DNA from: Mycolicibacterium hippocampi
GTDB lineage: Bacteria > Actinomycetota > Actinomycetes > Mycobacteriales > Mycobacteriaceae
Direction: 5' to 3'
DNA: 64,000 nt
NCBI RefSeq assembly: GCF_010723735.1
Contig: NZ_BLLB01000002.1
Coordinates: 4,030,001 to 4,094,000 of the forward strand
The notes beneath the pieces were generated by a model. It had not been told where the DNA came from and did no database searches. It worked only from the letters and a program-made list of their open reading frames with translations. This document shows, piece after piece, positions 1 to 8,999 of the stretch; position 1 is the first letter of the stretch; every line of letters begins with the position of its first letter. The position numbers and the translations under genes are program-made.

Positions 1-813
1 GTGGTGGCCGCGCTGGCCGTCGTGTTCGGCGGTCCGAGCTCCTACGTCATCGTCAACGTGACCGTCGAGCTGGTGGTCATCGCGCTGATATTGGTGTGCA
101 CCGCAACGGGAATCGGTTCGATTCTCGGCTGGGCGGCGCGGGTGACGGGGGCCAACCTCGCGTCTGTTGGCAGCATGCTGCTGCGCGCGCTGCCGGTGAT
201 GCTGCTGACCGTGTTGGTGTTCTTCAACGGCCCCGTCTGGACGATGGCCTCGACCGTCAGCCGTGCCCGGTTGTGGTTGGCACTGCTGTTCCTGTTCGCC
301 ATCGCGGCGGCGTTCCTGGTGTCCGGCACGCTGAGCCGGGTCCGCCCGATCCTGCAACCGGATGCCAAGCAACCCGAGGACGCCGCGAAACTGACCGGAA
401 CGCCGTTCGAGACACTGCCCGACCGGCCCCGCCGGGTCGCGTTGTCCAAGCCGGAACGGATCAACGTGGTGTTCGTGCTTGCGCTGTCCCAGATCGTCCA
501 GGTACTCACCGTCGCGGTGGTGACCGGGCTGCTGTTCCTTGCGCTCGGGCTGCTCCTGGTGAGTCCGGAGATGTTGGCGGCCTTGACCCAGGGCGGATCT
601 ACCGACGGCCATTTCCTGGGGATGACGCTGCCGATACCCGACGCGCTGATCCAGGTCACGATGTTCCTGACCGCGTTGACGTTCATGTACCTGGCCGCGC
701 GGGCCGTGAGCGACAAGGAGTACCGGCAGCAGTACCTCGACCCGCTGATCGACGACCTGCGGCTCACCCTGGTGGCCCGGGACCGCTACCGCGCCGCGAC
801 GGCGGCACGGTGA
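1..813 (+). CDS. Integral membrane protein, 5'-truncated by the window edge
   Basis: A multispanning membrane protein whose beginning lies outside the window. Its first residues align with the middle of the next gene's product: both share segments such as GIGSILGWA versus GFGSILLWA, and LLRALPVMLLTVLVFF versus MSRALPLLMLTVVVYF. About 140 N-terminal residues are therefore probably missing, and the GTG at base 1 is unlikely to be the real start. Hydrophobic segments alternate with a soluble stretch (about residues 105-155), and the C-terminus ends in a charged tail. Its stop overlaps the GTG start of the next gene by 4 bp (GTGA), so the two are probably translated together. Function is unknown. 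The pair sits in the region where M. tuberculosis has the membrane protein gene Rv2113, next to the proteasome locus. Confidence 0.75.
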   Translation: MVAALAVVFGGPSSYVIVNVTVELVVIALILVCTATGIGSILGWAARVTGANLASVGSMLLRALPVMLLTVLVFFNGPVWTMASTVSRARLWLALLFLFAIAAAFLVSGTLSRVRPILQPDAKQPEDAAKLTGTPFETLPDRPRRVALSKPERINVVFVLALSQIVQVLTVAVVTGLLFLALGLLLVSPEMLAALTQGGSTDGHFLGMTLPIPDALIQVTMFLTALTFMYLAARAVSDKEYRQQYLDPLIDDLRLTLVARDRYRAATAAR

Positions 814-1970
814 GCGCACCCGATGTGGCGCTGCGGCAGATCCACGACTGGTTCCTGCACCGCGGACTGCCGTTGGTGCTCACCCGGCGGGTGCGCTCAC
901 GTGCGCTCATCGCCCGTTCGGCGCCGGTGGTGGCGGGGGTGGGCGCGTTGACCGCCGTGACGATGCTGCTCGCCGACTGGACGGGTGACGATCCCGACTA
1001 CGGCTACATCGTTCGACTGGGGGTCATCGCCGCCGTGCTCGCCGGCGCCCCGTTTGCGCTGCACGTGCTGCACGAGCGCGGCACGACGGCGTCGGAGGCC
1101 GGTAGGCGCACCGCTGCCCTGGCGGTGATGGCGGTATTCGTGCTGCTGATGCCGGTGATCGCCTCGGGATGGTCGGCGGCGGCGCTGGCGGAGGTACCCG
1201 CGTTCCTGGTGGTGTCGTTGCTGGCAATCTGGTTCACCTACCTGGGTTTCGGTTCGATCCTGTTGTGGGCGTTCCGGTTCGCGTGGATCCAGCTGGGCGC
1301 CCTGGGAACGCTGATGAGCCGCGCGCTGCCGCTGCTGATGTTGACCGTGGTCGTGTACTTCACCGGCGAGCTCTGGCAACTGGCCGCCCGACTGACACGG
1401 GAAAGGCTTTGGCAGACAGTCGGTTTCCTTGCCGTGGTGGCGCTGGCGTTCATGGTCGCCACCATCCGCGACGAGGTCAACGCGCTACGTGAGGACCGGT
1501 CCGGGCCGTCTGATCCCACGGCGCTGCTCGCGGCAACTCCGTTGGCCGACCACGCCGGCACTCCCGCCGCCAAGACCCCACTGTCGTTGGCGGAGCAGGT
1601 GAACGTGGTGGCCGTCATGGTCGTCTCCCAGGCCATCCAGGTGGTGTTGTTCACCGCGGGCCTGTTCGTGTTCTTCCTGACCCTGGGGGTGATCGCCATC
1701 CCCGACGAGGTCACGGTGCTGTGGTCCGGCGAGCAGACCTGTGCGGTCGGCGTACCTCCCTGTGCGGGAACGTGGTTCGGCGTCCACGTTCCGATGCCCC
1801 AGACCGTCGTGCACACCTCGCTGTTCGTCGCGGTGCTGTCCGGCCTGTACTTCACCGTGAGCACCAGCGTCGACCCGCTGTACCGGCAACGGTTCTTCGA
1901 ACCGCTGATCGCCGACGTCGCGGTGAGCCTCGCCGGCCGCGACGCCTACCTGGAGCTCGAACGTCCCTGA
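810..1970 (+). CDS. Integral membrane protein, tandem paralogue of the preceding gene (Rv2113-like)
   Basis: A 386-residue membrane protein with an amphipathic N-terminus, a cluster of hydrophobic helices (about residues 35-210), a soluble loop and further helices towards the C-terminus. GTG at 810 is chosen because it overlaps the upstream stop in a GTGA arrangement and yields the full paralogue, with the N-terminal region (FLHRGLPLVL) that the truncated neighbour lacks at the window edge. No catalytic motif is recognisable. Size and position next to the Rv2114/mpa genes suggest an Rv2113-type protein. Its 3' end overlaps the convergent LuxR-type regulator gene by 25 bp, leaving no intergenic terminator. 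Function is unknown. Confidence 0.8.
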   Translation: MSAPDVALRQIHDWFLHRGLPLVLTRRVRSRALIARSAPVVAGVGALTAVTMLLADWTGDDPDYGYIVRLGVIAAVLAGAPFALHVLHERGTTASEAGRRTAALAVMAVFVLLMPVIASGWSAAALAEVPAFLVVSLLAIWFTYLGFGSILLWAFRFAWIQLGALGTLMSRALPLLMLTVVVYFTGELWQLAARLTRERLWQTVGFLAVVALAFMVATIRDEVNALREDRSGPSDPTALLAATPLADHAGTPAAKTPLSLAEQVNVVAVMVVSQAIQVVLFTAGLFVFFLTLGVIAIPDEVTVLWSGEQTCAVGVPPCAGTWFGVHVPMPQTVVHTSLFVAVLSGLYFTVSTSVDPLYRQRFFEPLIADVAVSLAGRDAYLELERP

Positions 1971-4642
1971 TCCCAACGTCCTTGATCCGAGCGCCCTTCG
2001 GACAGCAGCATGTGGCGGGTCGCCTCGGTGCGTGAGGACACGCCGAGCTTGCGGTAGGCGCGATACAGATGGTTGGCGACCGTCTTGGCACTCAGATGCA
2101 GCCTCTTGGCGATCTGCTGGTTCGTCAACCCGCGCGCGACCTCCTCGAGAATCCGGCGCTCGGAGTCGGTCAGTCTGCCCATCTCCTCGGAATGGGTCGC
2201 CGGTTGCAGGCGCGCAGCCCATGACGAGGCGCCGATGCGGCGAAATCCGTAGAGAGCCTCGGTCCGGGCCCGATCCCGCTCGGCCCTGTCGGTGGACACC
2301 GCCGCCCTGTCCATCAGGGCGCGGGCGCGGTCGAACGCGTCAGCCTCGGGATCGAAGAGAGCGACGGCCTCGTCGAGCAGGTGCAGCGCCTGCTGCGGGT
2401 CAGCCTGCGCGCACACCAACGCCCTCGCCCGGCGAGCGGTCGCCCCAGTCCATCGGCTGGACCCGGGAGTGGCGGCCACGGCGGCCAGGTGAGCCACGAT
2501 CGGCTCCGCGTCACCTGGACGTCCCAACGCGACATAGGCCTCGACCAGGTCGACGTGCCACCGCGCCAGTTGCGGCGCCAGCAGGCCTGCCACCTGCTCG
2601 AACGCCCAGCATTCGCCCAGGTGGCCGACGACGTCGTGGTACCTGCACTCGCTGAGCGCGGCCAACCCCGCGTTGGCCAGCAGGAAGTAGCGCGCCCCGA
2701 ACGTCGACTGTTCGTCGGAGATCGCGAAACCCAGTTCCAGGTCGGCGGCAGCCGCCTCGTCGTCACCTCTGATCGCGGCCACGCGGGCCCGCAGGGACAG
2801 CCAGAACGGCGCGAACGCCCGTTGCCCGGTGGCCAGGCAGAGCGCCACGGCCTCGTCAAGGCACACCACAGCGTCGTCGAATCGTGAAGCTCGGACGTGA
2901 GTTTCGCCGAGGGCGCCGTATGCCATCGCCAGGGAAGCCCGCGCGCCGTCGAGCCGCAGCGCACCGATCAAGCCGGTCAACCGGGACACGCCGGCGTCGT
3001 ATCGCTCCGCGATGGACATCGCTCTGCCGACGTGCAACCCGACCAGAGGGTCATGGCGGATGGCAGCCATCAGGTCGAGGGTGTCCAGCGTACCGGCGAG
3101 CTCGTCGGCACGACCTTCGTCCCACGCGCTGGTGGCATGGGCGAGCACAACGGTCGCCACGTCGGATTCCACCGACCCCGGGTCGGTCTGTTTGACTGCG
3201 GCCTGGGCGGTCTCAACGATCTGCGCGACCAGACCGAGCATCCCCAGCGGGATGGCCATCCGGGCGAGCACGGCACCGGCCTGCTCCGGTGTGGCGAGCG
3301 CAAGACATTCCGTGAGCCGCTGCTGGGCCATGGCGGGGGCGCCGTCCAGCGCTTCGAGGGTCGCCAGTGTCAGCGCCGCCGCCACGTACAGCTCGCTGGA
3401 GGCCGGGTCGGCAAGGAGCGTCTCGAGCCGGTGTCGGGCAGCCTCGGCCTCCCCTGCCGCCCCGAGCAGTTCGGCGGCTTCCAGACGCAGCCGGCCCCGG
3501 CGGGAATCACTGCCCGTCATGCCGACGGCGAGGTCGAGCATCCTGGCGGCAGGCTCGATCCCGCGGCCGGCCCGCATGCCCTCGGCGGCGGCGACGAGGG
3601 CGTCGGTGAGCGTCTCGTCCGGTCCGATGGTGCCCTGCGCTCGGTGAGCCAGCCGGACTTCGTCTGACACCGCCGGGTTCATCGCGAACTCGGCGTTGAG
3701 CGTTCGGCGCCGAAGCTCCGACATCCCGCCGAGAACCGCGCTGCGCAACAACGGATGGCACAGACTCAGTCGCCCGTGGGACAGCCGGACCAGCCCGAGG
3801 TTCTCCAGCTCGCCGAGAGCCGCTTGCGCACTCGGGGATTCGGACTCGGCGAGGGCCGCCCAGGAACCGTCCGAGGACAGCGCGACTCGATCGAGCAGTT
3901 CACGGGCCGGGCTGCCTGGTGGTGGAAGCTGCCGGGTGAAGACGGCGGCCAGGTTTCCGGCGAGTGGAATCTCTTGCGGCAGCGGCAGTACGCCGCTCAG
4001 CTGGTCCCGCGACAGCGCCTGGGGCAGTTCCCCGAGGGCCAGCGGATTGCCCGACGCCACGTCGATCAGCTGCCGGGCGACCGACGGATGGATCGGGGCG
4101 TCGGTGGCCGAACCGAGCACGTCCATCGCGTCCTCGGGCGCCAACCCGTGGAGTTCGTGGGTACAGAAACCCTCGGCGAACGCAGATGTCGCCCGGACGC
4201 GGCGGCCGGTGACGACCACCAATGCCCCGCTGAGCACTGCGCGGCGCAATGCCAGGTTCAGTGCGGTGCGGCTGGACGGGTCTGCGTCGTGTATGTCGTC
4301 GACGAGCAGTGCGACGTCGGTGGAACTCTCCAACGCGGAGCAGAGCACGTCGGCGGCCCGCATCGGGTCGGGGTCCGCCGAGCACCAATCGGTGGCGGCC
4401 GGGACCGGCAACAGGGTCGCGATCTCCACCGCGGTGGCCATCGGGGTCCCCAGCTCACCACCGCGGCAGGTGAGCATCCGCGCCGGGGGTCCGATCTCGT
4501 CGGCAAGCCAGGACAGCGCGCTGGACTTGCCCATCCCGGCGTCTCCGAGCAGGACATGCACCTCGCCACCGCCGGAGCGGGCCTGGGCCCACGCGCGCGT
4601 CAACCGGCTGCCGAGCTCTGTGCGCCACGCCAAGCCTGCCAT
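1946..4642 (-). CDS. LuxR-family ATPase transcriptional regulator (LAL type)
   Basis: An 898-residue regulator of the large ATP-binding LuxR class. The N-terminus has a Walker A motif GDAGMGKS (residues 33-40) and a Walker B-like strand ALLVDDIHDAD (about 115), typical of STAND/AAA signalling ATPases. The middle is a long alanine/leucine-rich helical region resembling TPR repeats. The C-terminus carries a LuxR/GerE helix-turn-helix (LTDSERRILEEVARGLTNQQ ... VANHLYRAYRKLGV). Such proteins usually sense a ligand through the repeat region and activate nearby or unlinked genes. The target cannot be told here. The gene stands alone, convergent with the membrane-protein pair, with a 42-bp gap to the upstream lipoprotein gene on the same strand. 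Confidence 0.88.
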   Translation of the reverse strand: MAGLAWRTELGSRLTRAWAQARSGGGEVHVLLGDAGMGKSSALSWLADEIGPPARMLTCRGGELGTPMATAVEIATLLPVPAATDWCSADPDPMRAADVLCSALESSTDVALLVDDIHDADPSSRTALNLALRRAVLSGALVVVTGRRVRATSAFAEGFCTHELHGLAPEDAMDVLGSATDAPIHPSVARQLIDVASGNPLALGELPQALSRDQLSGVLPLPQEIPLAGNLAAVFTRQLPPPGSPARELLDRVALSSDGSWAALAESESPSAQAALGELENLGLVRLSHGRLSLCHPLLRSAVLGGMSELRRRTLNAEFAMNPAVSDEVRLAHRAQGTIGPDETLTDALVAAAEGMRAGRGIEPAARMLDLAVGMTGSDSRRGRLRLEAAELLGAAGEAEAARHRLETLLADPASSELYVAAALTLATLEALDGAPAMAQQRLTECLALATPEQAGAVLARMAIPLGMLGLVAQIVETAQAAVKQTDPGSVESDVATVVLAHATSAWDEGRADELAGTLDTLDLMAAIRHDPLVGLHVGRAMSIAERYDAGVSRLTGLIGALRLDGARASLAMAYGALGETHVRASRFDDAVVCLDEAVALCLATGQRAFAPFWLSLRARVAAIRGDDEAAAADLELGFAISDEQSTFGARYFLLANAGLAALSECRYHDVVGHLGECWAFEQVAGLLAPQLARWHVDLVEAYVALGRPGDAEPIVAHLAAVAATPGSSRWTGATARRARALVCAQADPQQALHLLDEAVALFDPEADAFDRARALMDRAAVSTDRAERDRARTEALYGFRRIGASSWAARLQPATHSEEMGRLTDSERRILEEVARGLTNQQIAKRLHLSAKTVANHLYRAYRKLGVSSRTEATRHMLLSEGRSDQGRWDQGRSSSR

Positions 4643-4684
4643 TGGCAGGCAGGTTATCCCAGATCAGGCGGCGAGGCCGCCGGC

Positions 4685-5212
4685 TCAGCTGCCGCCGACC
4701 ACTTCCCAGGTGTCCTGACCGTCCGGACCGCCGGCGGTCACCCTGACCGGCCGGGTGTCTCCTCGCGGATCGGCTGCCTCGCATTCGAACGACTCCCCGA
4801 CAGCCACCACCTTGAGCCCGTCACCGCATTGCACCGTGACGGCGAAGCCGTAGTCCTGCGAGACGTCCTCGGTCAGACCCTTGCTCGTCTCGGCGAGGTC
4901 GTAGACCACATCGAGGGTGGCGAAGTCGACGTTGTAATCGTCGTCGGTGAAGTTCACCTCCACCCGAACATCGTTGCCCTCGAGGTCGGCGATGCAGTTG
5001 AAGCTGGATCCCGCCTTCGGCGACTCCGAGGGTCGGGGGCACTCGACGGTGTCGACCTGCCGGGAGATGGCGGCGTACTGGGTGTTGAGCTCGTCGGCGA
5101 TCGCGGTCTCGAGCTTCTCGTAATCCGGGCCGCCGGCGGAGAACGAGAACTGGCATCCAGCGACCACCGGGGCCACCATGAGTAGGGCCAGTAGCGGTCG
5201 TGGTGATGTCAC
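4685..5212 (-). CDS. DUF4333-type lipoprotein
   Basis: A 175-residue predicted lipoprotein. The N-terminus is a short signal peptide ending in the lipobox VAGC (Cys19), so the mature protein should be acylated and anchored outside the membrane. The rest contains two similar halves (about 30-100 and 105-170), each with paired cysteines in a pattern such as VECPRP...SFNCIADLEG and VTVQCGDG...SFECEAADPRG, matching the DUF4333 family of actinobacterial cell-envelope proteins. Two DUF4333 units in one protein fit its length. The biochemical role is not known. It is divergent from the Rv2114-type gene and shares a roughly 100-bp promoter region with it. Confidence 0.8.
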   Translation of the reverse strand: MTSPRPLLALLMVAPVVAGCQFSFSAGGPDYEKLETAIADELNTQYAAISRQVDTVECPRPSESPKAGSSFNCIADLEGNDVRVEVNFTDDDYNVDFATLDVVYDLAETSKGLTEDVSQDYGFAVTVQCGDGLKVVAVGESFECEAADPRGDTRPVRVTAGGPDGQDTWEVVGGS

Positions 5213-5305
5213 TGCCCGAGCGTACTGCTCGACAGGGCCCGCGGTGATGGGAAAAATTGCTCAATCTCGCCGTGTGAAGCCCGCTGGATCGGCCGCCATA
5301 CGCAT

Positions 5306-5311
5306 TAGATT
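5306..5311 (+). promoter_or_regulatory. Probable -10 element of a leaderless promoter (Rv2114-type gene)
   Basis: TAGATT matches the mycobacterial TANNNT -10 pattern. Transcription starting 6-8 bases downstream would begin on the ATG at 5319, implying a leaderless mRNA. This also supports 5319 over the in-frame upstream starts at 5178 and 5247. The -35 region is weak. Confidence 0.45.
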
Positions 5312-5318
5312 CACTCGA

Positions 5319-5942
5319 ATGAATGGGCTGCGGGGCAAGCGTTACGGCGAGGTCTTACTCGTGGACGTCGGCGCGAAGGCCGGAGACGGGCCGCAGGCAG
5401 TCGTGTACAACACATTCGGTCTCAACGACTGCCCGCCCGATCTGTGGTCGCAACTCGACGCCGGTGCCCTGGCCGCGGAGCACGGCGTGACAGCGGCGCT
5501 GCTCAACGGTCCCCGGTACTGGCTGATGGACGGCATCGTCAAGGACACAGGCGGACCGCAGGAGACGGCGACCTTCGGCGGGATCGACATGATCCGACAG
5601 GCCACCGTGGCGTTGACGTCGATGAATCCCGCGCCCTATCTGGCCAACACCGTCACCCGCAACGCCGTGTTCGTCTTCGACGCCGGTCGGCCCGTGTTCG
5701 AACTCGTCGACCCGCAGGGCCGGACCTGGGTGATGCAGACCTGGAGCCAGGTCGTGGACCCCACGCTGTCCTACGAAGACCTTGCCGGGCTGGGCGCCCG
5801 GCTCCGACTGCCCGAGGGCTGGGCGTACCGATCCCGGGTCCTCGACGAAGAGCTACGGATCGACACCAGCAGTCAGGCCGCCCAGGTGCTCCAGGACGAC
5901 CTGACCAACAGCTACTCGCTGGCGGCTGCCGAGATGCTCTAG
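5319..5942 (+). CDS. Conserved hypothetical protein, Rv2114-type
   Basis: A 207-residue soluble protein of unknown function. Length and position beside mpa fit Rv2114 of M. tuberculosis, which lies in the same conserved proteasome neighbourhood. No signal peptide or membrane segment is seen. It is rich in alternating hydrophobic/polar strands (VFVFDAGRPVFELVDPQGRTW), suggesting a beta-rich fold, and contains YWLMDGIVK near residue 60. The ATG at 5319 is preferred because a TAGATT -10 element ends seven bases before it. Its stop overlaps the convergent mpa stop by 4 bp. Any tie to the Pup-proteasome system is inferred from position only. Confidence 0.78.
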   Translation: MNGLRGKRYGEVLLVDVGAKAGDGPQAVVYNTFGLNDCPPDLWSQLDAGALAAEHGVTAALLNGPRYWLMDGIVKDTGGPQETATFGGIDMIRQATVALTSMNPAPYLANTVTRNAVFVFDAGRPVFELVDPQGRTWVMQTWSQVVDPTLSYEDLAGLGARLRLPEGWAYRSRVLDEELRIDTSSQAAQVLQDDLTNSYSLAAAEML

Positions 5943-7747
5943 AGGTACTGGCCGAGGTTCGACTCGGTGTCAATAGCCCGGCTGGCACTCGACGACTTGC
6001 CGGTGACGAGCGTGCGGATGTAGACGATCCGCTCGCCCTTCTTGCCCGAGATCCGGGCCCAGTCGTCCGGGTTGGTGGTGTTGGGCAGGTCCTCGTTCTC
6101 GGCGAACTCGTCGACGATCGAATCGAGGAGGTGTTGGATGCGCAGCCCGCGCTGACCGGTCTCGAGTACCGACTTGATCGCGTTCTTCTTCGCCCGGTCG
6201 ACGACGTTCTGGATCATCGCCCCGGAGTTGAAGTCCTTGAAGTACATGACTTCCTTGTCGCCGTTGGCGTAGGTGACCTCCAGGAACCGGTTGTCGTCGA
6301 TCTCGGCGTACATCCGGTCGACGACCTTCTCGATCATCGCCTTGATCGTCAGGCTGCGATCGCCGCTGAACTCGGCCAGATCGTCGTCGTTGATCGGCAG
6401 TTCCTCGGTGAGGTACTTGCTGAAGATGTCCTGCGCCGACTCGGCGTCGGGCCGCTCGATCTTGATCTTGACGTCCAGGCGGCCGGGCCGCAGGATCGCC
6501 GGGTCGATCATGTCCTCGCGGTTCGACGCGCCGATCACGATGACGTTCTCCAGCCCCTCCACGCCGTCGATCTCGCTGAGCAGCTGCGGGACGACGGTGG
6601 TTTCGACGTCGGAGCTCACGCCGGTGCCGCGGGTGCGGAAAATGGAGTCCATCTCGTCGAAGAACACGATGACCGGAGTGCCCTCGGAGGCCTTCTCGCG
6701 TGCCCGCTGGAAGATCAGCCTGATGTGACGCTCGGTCTCGCCGACGAACTTGTTCAGCAGTTCCGGACCCTTGATGTTGAGGAAGTACGACTTCGCCTCC
6801 CGGGCGTCGTCGCCGCGCACCTCGGCCATCTTCTTGGCCAGCGAGTTGGCGACGGCCTTGGCGATCAGGGTCTTACCGCATCCGGGCGGGCCGTAGAGCA
6901 GCACGCCCTTGGGCGGGCGCAGTGAGTACTCCCGGTAGAGCTCCTTGTGCAGGAACGGCAGCTCCACGGCGTCGCGGATCTGCTCGATCTGGCGCCCCAG
7001 ACCGCCGATGTCGTTGTAGCTGACATCGGGCACCTCTTCGAGCACCAGATCCTCGACCTCGGCCTTCGGGATGCGCTCGAATGCGTACCCGGCCTTGGTG
7101 TCGACCAGAAGCGAGTCCCCGGGGCGCAGCTTGCGCGGCCGATCGTCGCCGAGCACGTCGTCGTCGTACCCGTCGGGCAGGTGCTCGGCCGCGACCAGGG
7201 GCTCGGCGAGCCAGACGATCCGCTCCTCGTCGGCGTGGCCGACCACCAGGGCCCGGTAGCCGTCGGAGAGGATCTCGCGCAGGGTGCTGATCTCCCCGAC
7301 GGACTCGAAGTGACCTGCTTCCACCACGGTCAGCGCCTCGTTGAGACGAACCGTCTGGCCCTGCTTGAGTTCCTTGGTGTCGATGTTCGGCGAGCACGTC
7401 AGGCGCATCTTGCGGCCCGAGGTGAACACGTCGACCGTGTCGTCCTCCTGCACGGCCAGCAGCACGCCGTAGCCGCTGGGTGGCTGGCCGAGCCGGTCGA
7501 CCTCCTCGCGCAGCGCCAGCAACTGCTGACGGGCCTCCTTCAGGGTGTCCATCAGCTTGGCGTTCCGGGCGGCCAGCGAATCGATGCGTGCCTCGAGCTG
7601 GTGCACATCGCGCGCACTGCGCAGTCCGCTCTGTGGGCCTACGGCGTTCTCCAACTGCTCGCGGAGCAGCGCAGCCTCGCGGCGAAGGTTCTCAAGTTCT
7701 GCTGCATCCTCTGGGGACAAACCCTCAGAACGCTCGGACTCATTCAT
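5939..7747 (-). CDS. mpa: Mycobacterial proteasome ATPase Mpa/ARC
   Basis: The AAA+ ATPase that binds pupylated substrates, unfolds them and feeds them into the 20S proteasome. The 602-residue product has an N-terminal coiled coil (about 15-88) that binds Pup, OB-type interdomains (about 90-240), and an AAA module with Walker A GPPGCGKT (286-293), Walker B VIVFFDEMDS (about 350) and arginine-finger region RPGRLD. It ends in QYL, the tail that docks into the proteasome core. ATG 7747 is chosen because an AAAGGAG ribosome site precedes it and length fits the family (609 in M. tuberculosis); longer in-frame extensions are low-complexity. pup, dop and prcBA are not in the window and probably lie beyond its left edge. 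The promoter region is shared with the divergent MTB12 gene. Confidence 0.97.
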   Translation of the reverse strand: MNESERSEGLSPEDAAELENLRREAALLREQLENAVGPQSGLRSARDVHQLEARIDSLAARNAKLMDTLKEARQQLLALREEVDRLGQPPSGYGVLLAVQEDDTVDVFTSGRKMRLTCSPNIDTKELKQGQTVRLNEALTVVEAGHFESVGEISTLREILSDGYRALVVGHADEERIVWLAEPLVAAEHLPDGYDDDVLGDDRPRKLRPGDSLLVDTKAGYAFERIPKAEVEDLVLEEVPDVSYNDIGGLGRQIEQIRDAVELPFLHKELYREYSLRPPKGVLLYGPPGCGKTLIAKAVANSLAKKMAEVRGDDAREAKSYFLNIKGPELLNKFVGETERHIRLIFQRAREKASEGTPVIVFFDEMDSIFRTRGTGVSSDVETTVVPQLLSEIDGVEGLENVIVIGASNREDMIDPAILRPGRLDVKIKIERPDAESAQDIFSKYLTEELPINDDDLAEFSGDRSLTIKAMIEKVVDRMYAEIDDNRFLEVTYANGDKEVMYFKDFNSGAMIQNVVDRAKKNAIKSVLETGQRGLRIQHLLDSIVDEFAENEDLPNTTNPDDWARISGKKGERIVYIRTLVTGKSSSASRAIDTESNLGQYL

Positions 7748-7833
7748 GCTTGAGCTCCTTTCCCACACCGGATGTTGGCGCGGTAACAACTTCAACGCTA
7801 CCGGCGATTCAGTCTTTGTGTGTGCTCTAGGAA

Positions 7834-7861
7834 TTCGACACACCAGCAACACTGTTAGCCT
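7834..7861 (+). promoter_or_regulatory. Candidate promoter of the MTB12-family gene
   Basis: TTCGAC at 7834-7839 and TAGCCT at 7856-7861, separated by 16 bp, resemble SigA -35 and -10 elements. They would give a leader of about 28 nt containing the GGAAGGA ribosome site at 7884-7890, just before the GTG at 7896. Confidence 0.4.
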
Positions 7862-7895
7862 TTGATGATCAGTTCGGCCGAACGGAAGGACAGCC

Positions 7896-8414
7896 GTGAC
7901 CCTGAAAACCCTCGTTACCAGCTTGACAGCTGGGGCAGCAGCAGCCGTCGTAGTGGGTGCTGCGGCGGCGGGTGTGACCCTTGTTGCAGGCGGCACCGGG
8001 ACTCCCGGCGCCCCCGCACAGCCCGCGGTGCAGCCGGTCGTCTTCGACGTGCCGCTGCCAGCCGCGCCGGCGCCCGATCTGCAGGCACCGCTGCTGTCCA
8101 CGCTGACCGCGCTGTCCGGACCAGGCTCTTTCTCCGGATCCAAGGCCAGCTACATCCAGGGTGGGATCGGCCGGATCGAGGGCATCACCGCTGACCGCGC
8201 CTACAACAACGCCGCGGCCAAGGGGTACTTCCCGCTCAGCTTCTCGATCGACGGGATCGACCAGAACGGTCCCGTGGCGACGGCGAACGTCACCGCGACG
8301 GCCGCCTCCGGTGTGGTCGCAACCCAGCCGTTGACGTTCGTGGCGGGCCCGAGCCCGACCGGCTGGCAGATCTCGAAGCAGTCGGCTCTTGCCCTGGTCA
8401 CGTCGGTAGGCTGA
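7896..8414 (+). CDS. Low-molecular-weight secreted antigen, MTB12/CFP-2 family
   Basis: A 172-residue secreted protein of the MTB12 (CFP-2) family, abundant in mycobacterial culture filtrate. The N-terminus is a classical signal sequence with an alanine/glycine-rich core (GAAAAVVVGAAAAGVTLVAGG). It is followed by a proline/alanine linker with the family phrase QPVVFDVPLP and a C-terminal domain with PLSFSIDGI and a closing GWQISKQSALALV, matching the MTB12 C-terminal domain. GTG 7896 is supported by a strong GGAAGGA ribosome site. The next gene, an LppK-like lipoprotein, has a related domain (FARSDGSWQLTRQTAEQLL), so the pair may have arisen by duplication. Molecular function is unknown. Confidence 0.88.
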   Translation: MTLKTLVTSLTAGAAAAVVVGAAAAGVTLVAGGTGTPGAPAQPAVQPVVFDVPLPAAPAPDLQAPLLSTLTALSGPGSFSGSKASYIQGGIGRIEGITADRAYNNAAAKGYFPLSFSIDGIDQNGPVATANVTATAASGVVATQPLTFVAGPSPTGWQISKQSALALVTSVG

Positions 8415-8427
8415 TCCTTACCGATTC

Positions 8428-8994
8428 GTGACACAGGTGCGCCGCACCGTTGCAGTCTGTAGCGCCGCCACGATCGTGGCGGCGCTCGGACTGAGCGGGT
8501 GCAGCCCGTCGGCCCCGCCCGCGGCGTCCCCGACGGTGGAAACCTCACCTGCACCGTCGGTCGGGATGCCGCCTCCGGCCGCCCCGGCGCCGGGCGGACC
8601 GCCGCTGCCCCCGGCGTCGGCGTTGATCGACGTGATGGCCAGGCTGTCCGACCCGACGCTTCCCGGCGACCAGAAGGTCGCTCTCATCGAGGACGGCTCG
8701 GCCGACGAGGCTGCCGCCCTCGACCGCTTCGGCACCGCCCTGCGGGACAACGGCGCCTTGCCGCTGGCGTTCGAGACCCGCGACCTCGGGTGGTCACAAT
8801 CCGACCCCGGCAACGTCGTCGCGACCGTGGTGGTGCGCACGGCGGGTCCGCAGGGCGGCGAGTTCACCTATCCGATGGAGTTCGCCCGGTCCGACGGATC
8901 CTGGCAGCTGACCCGTCAGACCGCCGAGCAGCTGCTGGCGTTGGACGGCCCGGAGAGCGCGCCTGCCCCAGCACCACCGACGCCCAAGCGCTGA
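8428..8994 (+). CDS. lppK: Conserved lipoprotein LppK
   Basis: A 188-residue lipoprotein. The signal peptide ends in lipobox LSGC, with the acylated cysteine near residue 25. A long Pro/Ala/Ser linker (about 27-65) follows, then a domain resembling the C-terminal domain of the preceding MTB12-family protein (ALIDVMARLSDP ... WQLTRQTAEQLLAL). Position between the mpa/MTB12 genes and Rv2117 matches Rv2116 (lppK). GTG 8428 is used, 13 bp after the upstream stop, so the two secreted proteins are probably co-transcribed. Role unknown; likely anchored to the outer face of the cytoplasmic membrane. Confidence 0.85.
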   Translation: MTQVRRTVAVCSAATIVAALGLSGCSPSAPPAASPTVETSPAPSVGMPPPAAPAPGGPPLPPASALIDVMARLSDPTLPGDQKVALIEDGSADEAAALDRFGTALRDNGALPLAFETRDLGWSQSDPGNVVATVVVRTAGPQGGEFTYPMEFARSDGSWQLTRQTAEQLLALDGPESAPAPAPPTPKR

Positions 8995-8999
8995 CCGGG

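Noticed and set aside
5178..5318. Upstream in-frame starts for the Rv2114-type gene
   Set aside because: They overlap the divergent lipoprotein gene and promoter region; the -10 element before 5319 and the family length favour the shorter start.
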